Source: Thermoplasmata archaeon (lineage in GTDB: Archaea > Thermoplasmatota > Thermoplasmata > Sysuiplasmatales > Sysuiplasmataceae). Taken from it: a stretch of 22,173 bases of DNA. The notes under the pieces are model-generated. The model searched no databases. It saw only the letters and a list, made by a program, of their open reading frames with translations, and was not told the origin of the DNA. This document shows, in pieces, positions 21,149-22,173 of the stretch (position 1 is its first letter; every line of letters starts with the position of its first letter). A program made the translations under genes and the position numbers. The stretch is taken from NCBI GenBank assembly GCA_021796175.1, contig JAJYOM010000010.1:1-22173 (forward strand), read 5' to 3'.

Positions 21149-21461
21149 TCTTGTCTGTAAATGGGTGCAGGTTCCACTTCAGGTTAATCTATTGAACTGA
21201 TTAACCATTTCAACTCCAGCACTGTACAGATGCGCTCTGCAGCCAGCGCAATTATCTTACCGTTATTCGTAACCGGACGAGTTATTTCAGCCTGTCAGGG
21301 TTGAATAGCGATTCTGCGACGGTATACGCCACCCTGAAACGGCCGCCCGAACTTTTCACGGCTGTTTCTGGAGATGAGCTTGAAAAGGCCAGAAGATATT
21401 GGGACCGGCAGGCACAAACAAATTGGAAACAACAGTCGTTTGCCGCATTAAGCCAAAGAAG
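21149..21461. other. Gene-poor stretch after tRNA-Leu
   Basis: 313 bp between tRNA-Leu and the end of the signal peptidase gene. It contains one inverted repeat (21182-21206) and at most one doubtful small ORF (21301-21495). No tRNA 3' end repeat, integrase or IS remnant was seen. Confidence 0.5.
21182..21206. repeat. 8 bp perfect inverted repeat downstream of tRNA-Leu
   Basis: GGTTAATC-N9-GATTAACC, starting 34 bases after the tRNA. It could form a weak hairpin, but has no T-tract directly behind it. It could also be an operator. Confidence 0.4.
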
Positions 21462-21495
21462 TTACCGTTTGACGTTTGACTTCAGGTTTCTGTAA
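21301..21495 (+). CDS. Doubtful small ORF (64 aa)
   Basis: TTG 21301 to TAA 21495 encodes 64 residues, polar and rich in Gln, Arg and Tyr (for example SGDELEKARRYWDRQAQTNWKQQ). A TATA-like GAGTTATTTC at 21270-21279 lies 25 bp upstream, but no family is recognised and the last 34 bp overlap the signal peptidase gene on the other strand. Equally possible is that this is non-coding or a decayed fragment. Confidence 0.25.
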   Translation: MNSDSATVYATLKRPPELFTAVSGDELEKARRYWDRQAQTNWKQQSFAALSQRSYRLTFDFRFL

Positions 21496-22136
21496 TGCAC
21501 GTTTCTTACTCTATGGGAAGAGAGATTCCTGCGCTTTATGCGCCTCATGCTTGACGCTGTATAACTGTTTGTCCGAGCCTTTTCATATGTCGCCCCTCTT
21601 CGGGATTGTCTGAACAAATCGAGTCCAATCGACAAGAGCAGAATTGAAGCTATAAACTCAATTCCCGAGTCTTGGGATAGATACAATCGTATCAGACCCA
21701 GATAGGGAACAATGAGTATGACTTTACCAACTATGTCATTCGGCGGGATTCCATGTAGCGGCTCGAAACCATAGACATAATCGGGGTAAGGATTTGCGTC
21801 CCCCTTGGTGACGAAACCCACTATGGATCCATTCACATACGTAATCGAAATTATCCTGTGGACAAGCAGGACGTTCTTTAGGCCGGTATCGGTGGTTTTG
21901 TACACTATTATATTTCCGACATGCAGAGCATTTGCGGTTATCCTCTGGGTGACGACTACATAACCGATCTTCAGTGTCGGCGTCATGCTGCCGCTTGTCA
22001 CAGCATAATAACTCAGACCAGAGATTTGTGAAACAAGAAAGTAGCCTCCAATCACAAGCAATGCAACTATCAACACAGCAAAGGCTGATTTTGCCGCTCG
22101 CCTGTTATACCATTTATGCGCTCTACTGCCCTGCAT
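21462..22136 (-). CDS. Signal peptidase I, archaeal/Sec11 type (S26B)
   Basis: A 224-residue membrane protease removing signal peptides from exported proteins. Seen: a basic N-terminus, transmembrane helix 1 (18-36), box B SGSMTP with catalytic Ser50, VHRI with His93 in place of the bacterial Lys, box E TKGDANPYPD with Asp113 and Asp119 six residues apart, as in the Methanococcus voltae enzyme, and a second transmembrane helix (about 158-175). A basic C-terminal tail (177-224, RRIKRRNLSSHRVR...) follows; archaeal SPases often end near the second helix, so this is an extension. The gene and its flanks look more AT-rich than the rest. A T-rich box near 22151-22163 lies about 22 bp upstream of the ATG. 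Confidence 0.93.
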   Translation of the reverse strand: MQGSRAHKWYNRRAAKSAFAVLIVALLVIGGYFLVSQISGLSYYAVTSGSMTPTLKIGYVVVTQRITANALHVGNIIVYKTTDTGLKNVLLVHRIISITYVNGSIVGFVTKGDANPYPDYVYGFEPLHGIPPNDIVGKVILIVPYLGLIRLYLSQDSGIEFIASILLLSIGLDLFRQSRRGATYEKARTNSYTASSMRRIKRRNLSSHRVRNVHYRNLKSNVKR

Positions 22137-22173
22137 TATAACTCATCCTCTTCTAAAAAAAATGAAAACGGAA

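Noticed and set aside
1..22173. CRISPR arrays, insertion sequences, transposases or phage genes
   Set aside because: None was seen: no regularly spaced repeats, no terminal inverted repeats with target duplication, no transposase or integrase motifs.

Overview
The window is a piece of an archaeal chromosome, most likely from a Thermoplasmata-type heterotroph of moderate to high G+C. Evidence for archaea: a full-length archaeosine tRNA-guanine transglycosylase with a PUA domain, Pth2-type peptidyl-tRNA hydrolase, a DUF99/UPF0215 protein, a Pcc1-like KEOPS subunit, a Ser/His signal peptidase of the Sec11 type, a class II tRNA-Leu whose anticodon loop only folds properly if a short intron is removed, and TATA boxes about 25 bp before many start codons (leaderless transcripts). 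Many starts are TTG. The Thermoplasmata placement is an inference from gene style, not proven.

Layout. 1-1931 (minus): the N-terminal part of an Old Yellow Enzyme-type flavoprotein cut by the window edge, preceded by a class III (CaiB/BaiF) CoA-transferase. 2019-7372 (plus): a complete high-affinity K+ pump operon kdpF-kdpA-kdpB-kdpC, including a 30-residue KdpF, followed by a double-Usp-domain protein in the position of archaeal KdpQ. There is no KdpD/KdpE in the window. 7362-10628 (minus): a YtcJ-like amidohydrolase behind purM, then a HAD phosphatase. 10778-11928 (plus): a four-helix membrane protein and an RlmE/FtsJ rRNA 2'-O-methyltransferase. 12052-13608 (minus): a Bcp-type peroxiredoxin and an MscS-type channel.

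13724-16112 is the least explained part. It holds a small highly charged protein behind a promoter rich in inverted repeats, a 39-codon small ORF, a membrane-anchored secreted protein, and a divergent operon of a multi-helix membrane protein, a winged-helix regulator and a Pcc1-like KEOPS subunit. The last of these runs tail-to-tail, with a 56 bp overlap, into the archaeosine transglycosylase gene (16057-18000, minus). 18095-19387 (plus) is a tightly coupled trio: DUF1616-like membrane protein, Pth2, DUF99. It is followed tail-to-tail by an aldehyde dehydrogenase (minus). The right end has tRNA-Leu(TAA) with a predicted 13-nt intron, a 313 bp stretch with at most one doubtful small ORF, and a signal peptidase gene in noticeably more AT-rich DNA.

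Themes: ion and osmotic homeostasis (Kdp, MscS), RNA modification and translation upkeep (RlmE, TGT, Pcc1, Pth2, tRNA-Leu), and central metabolism (PurM, ALDH, CoA-transferase, OYE). No insertion sequence, CRISPR array or phage module was seen. The best candidates for something new are the membrane protein/winged-helix/Pcc1 operon with the palindrome in its divergent promoter, and the palindrome-controlled small charged gene at 13813.
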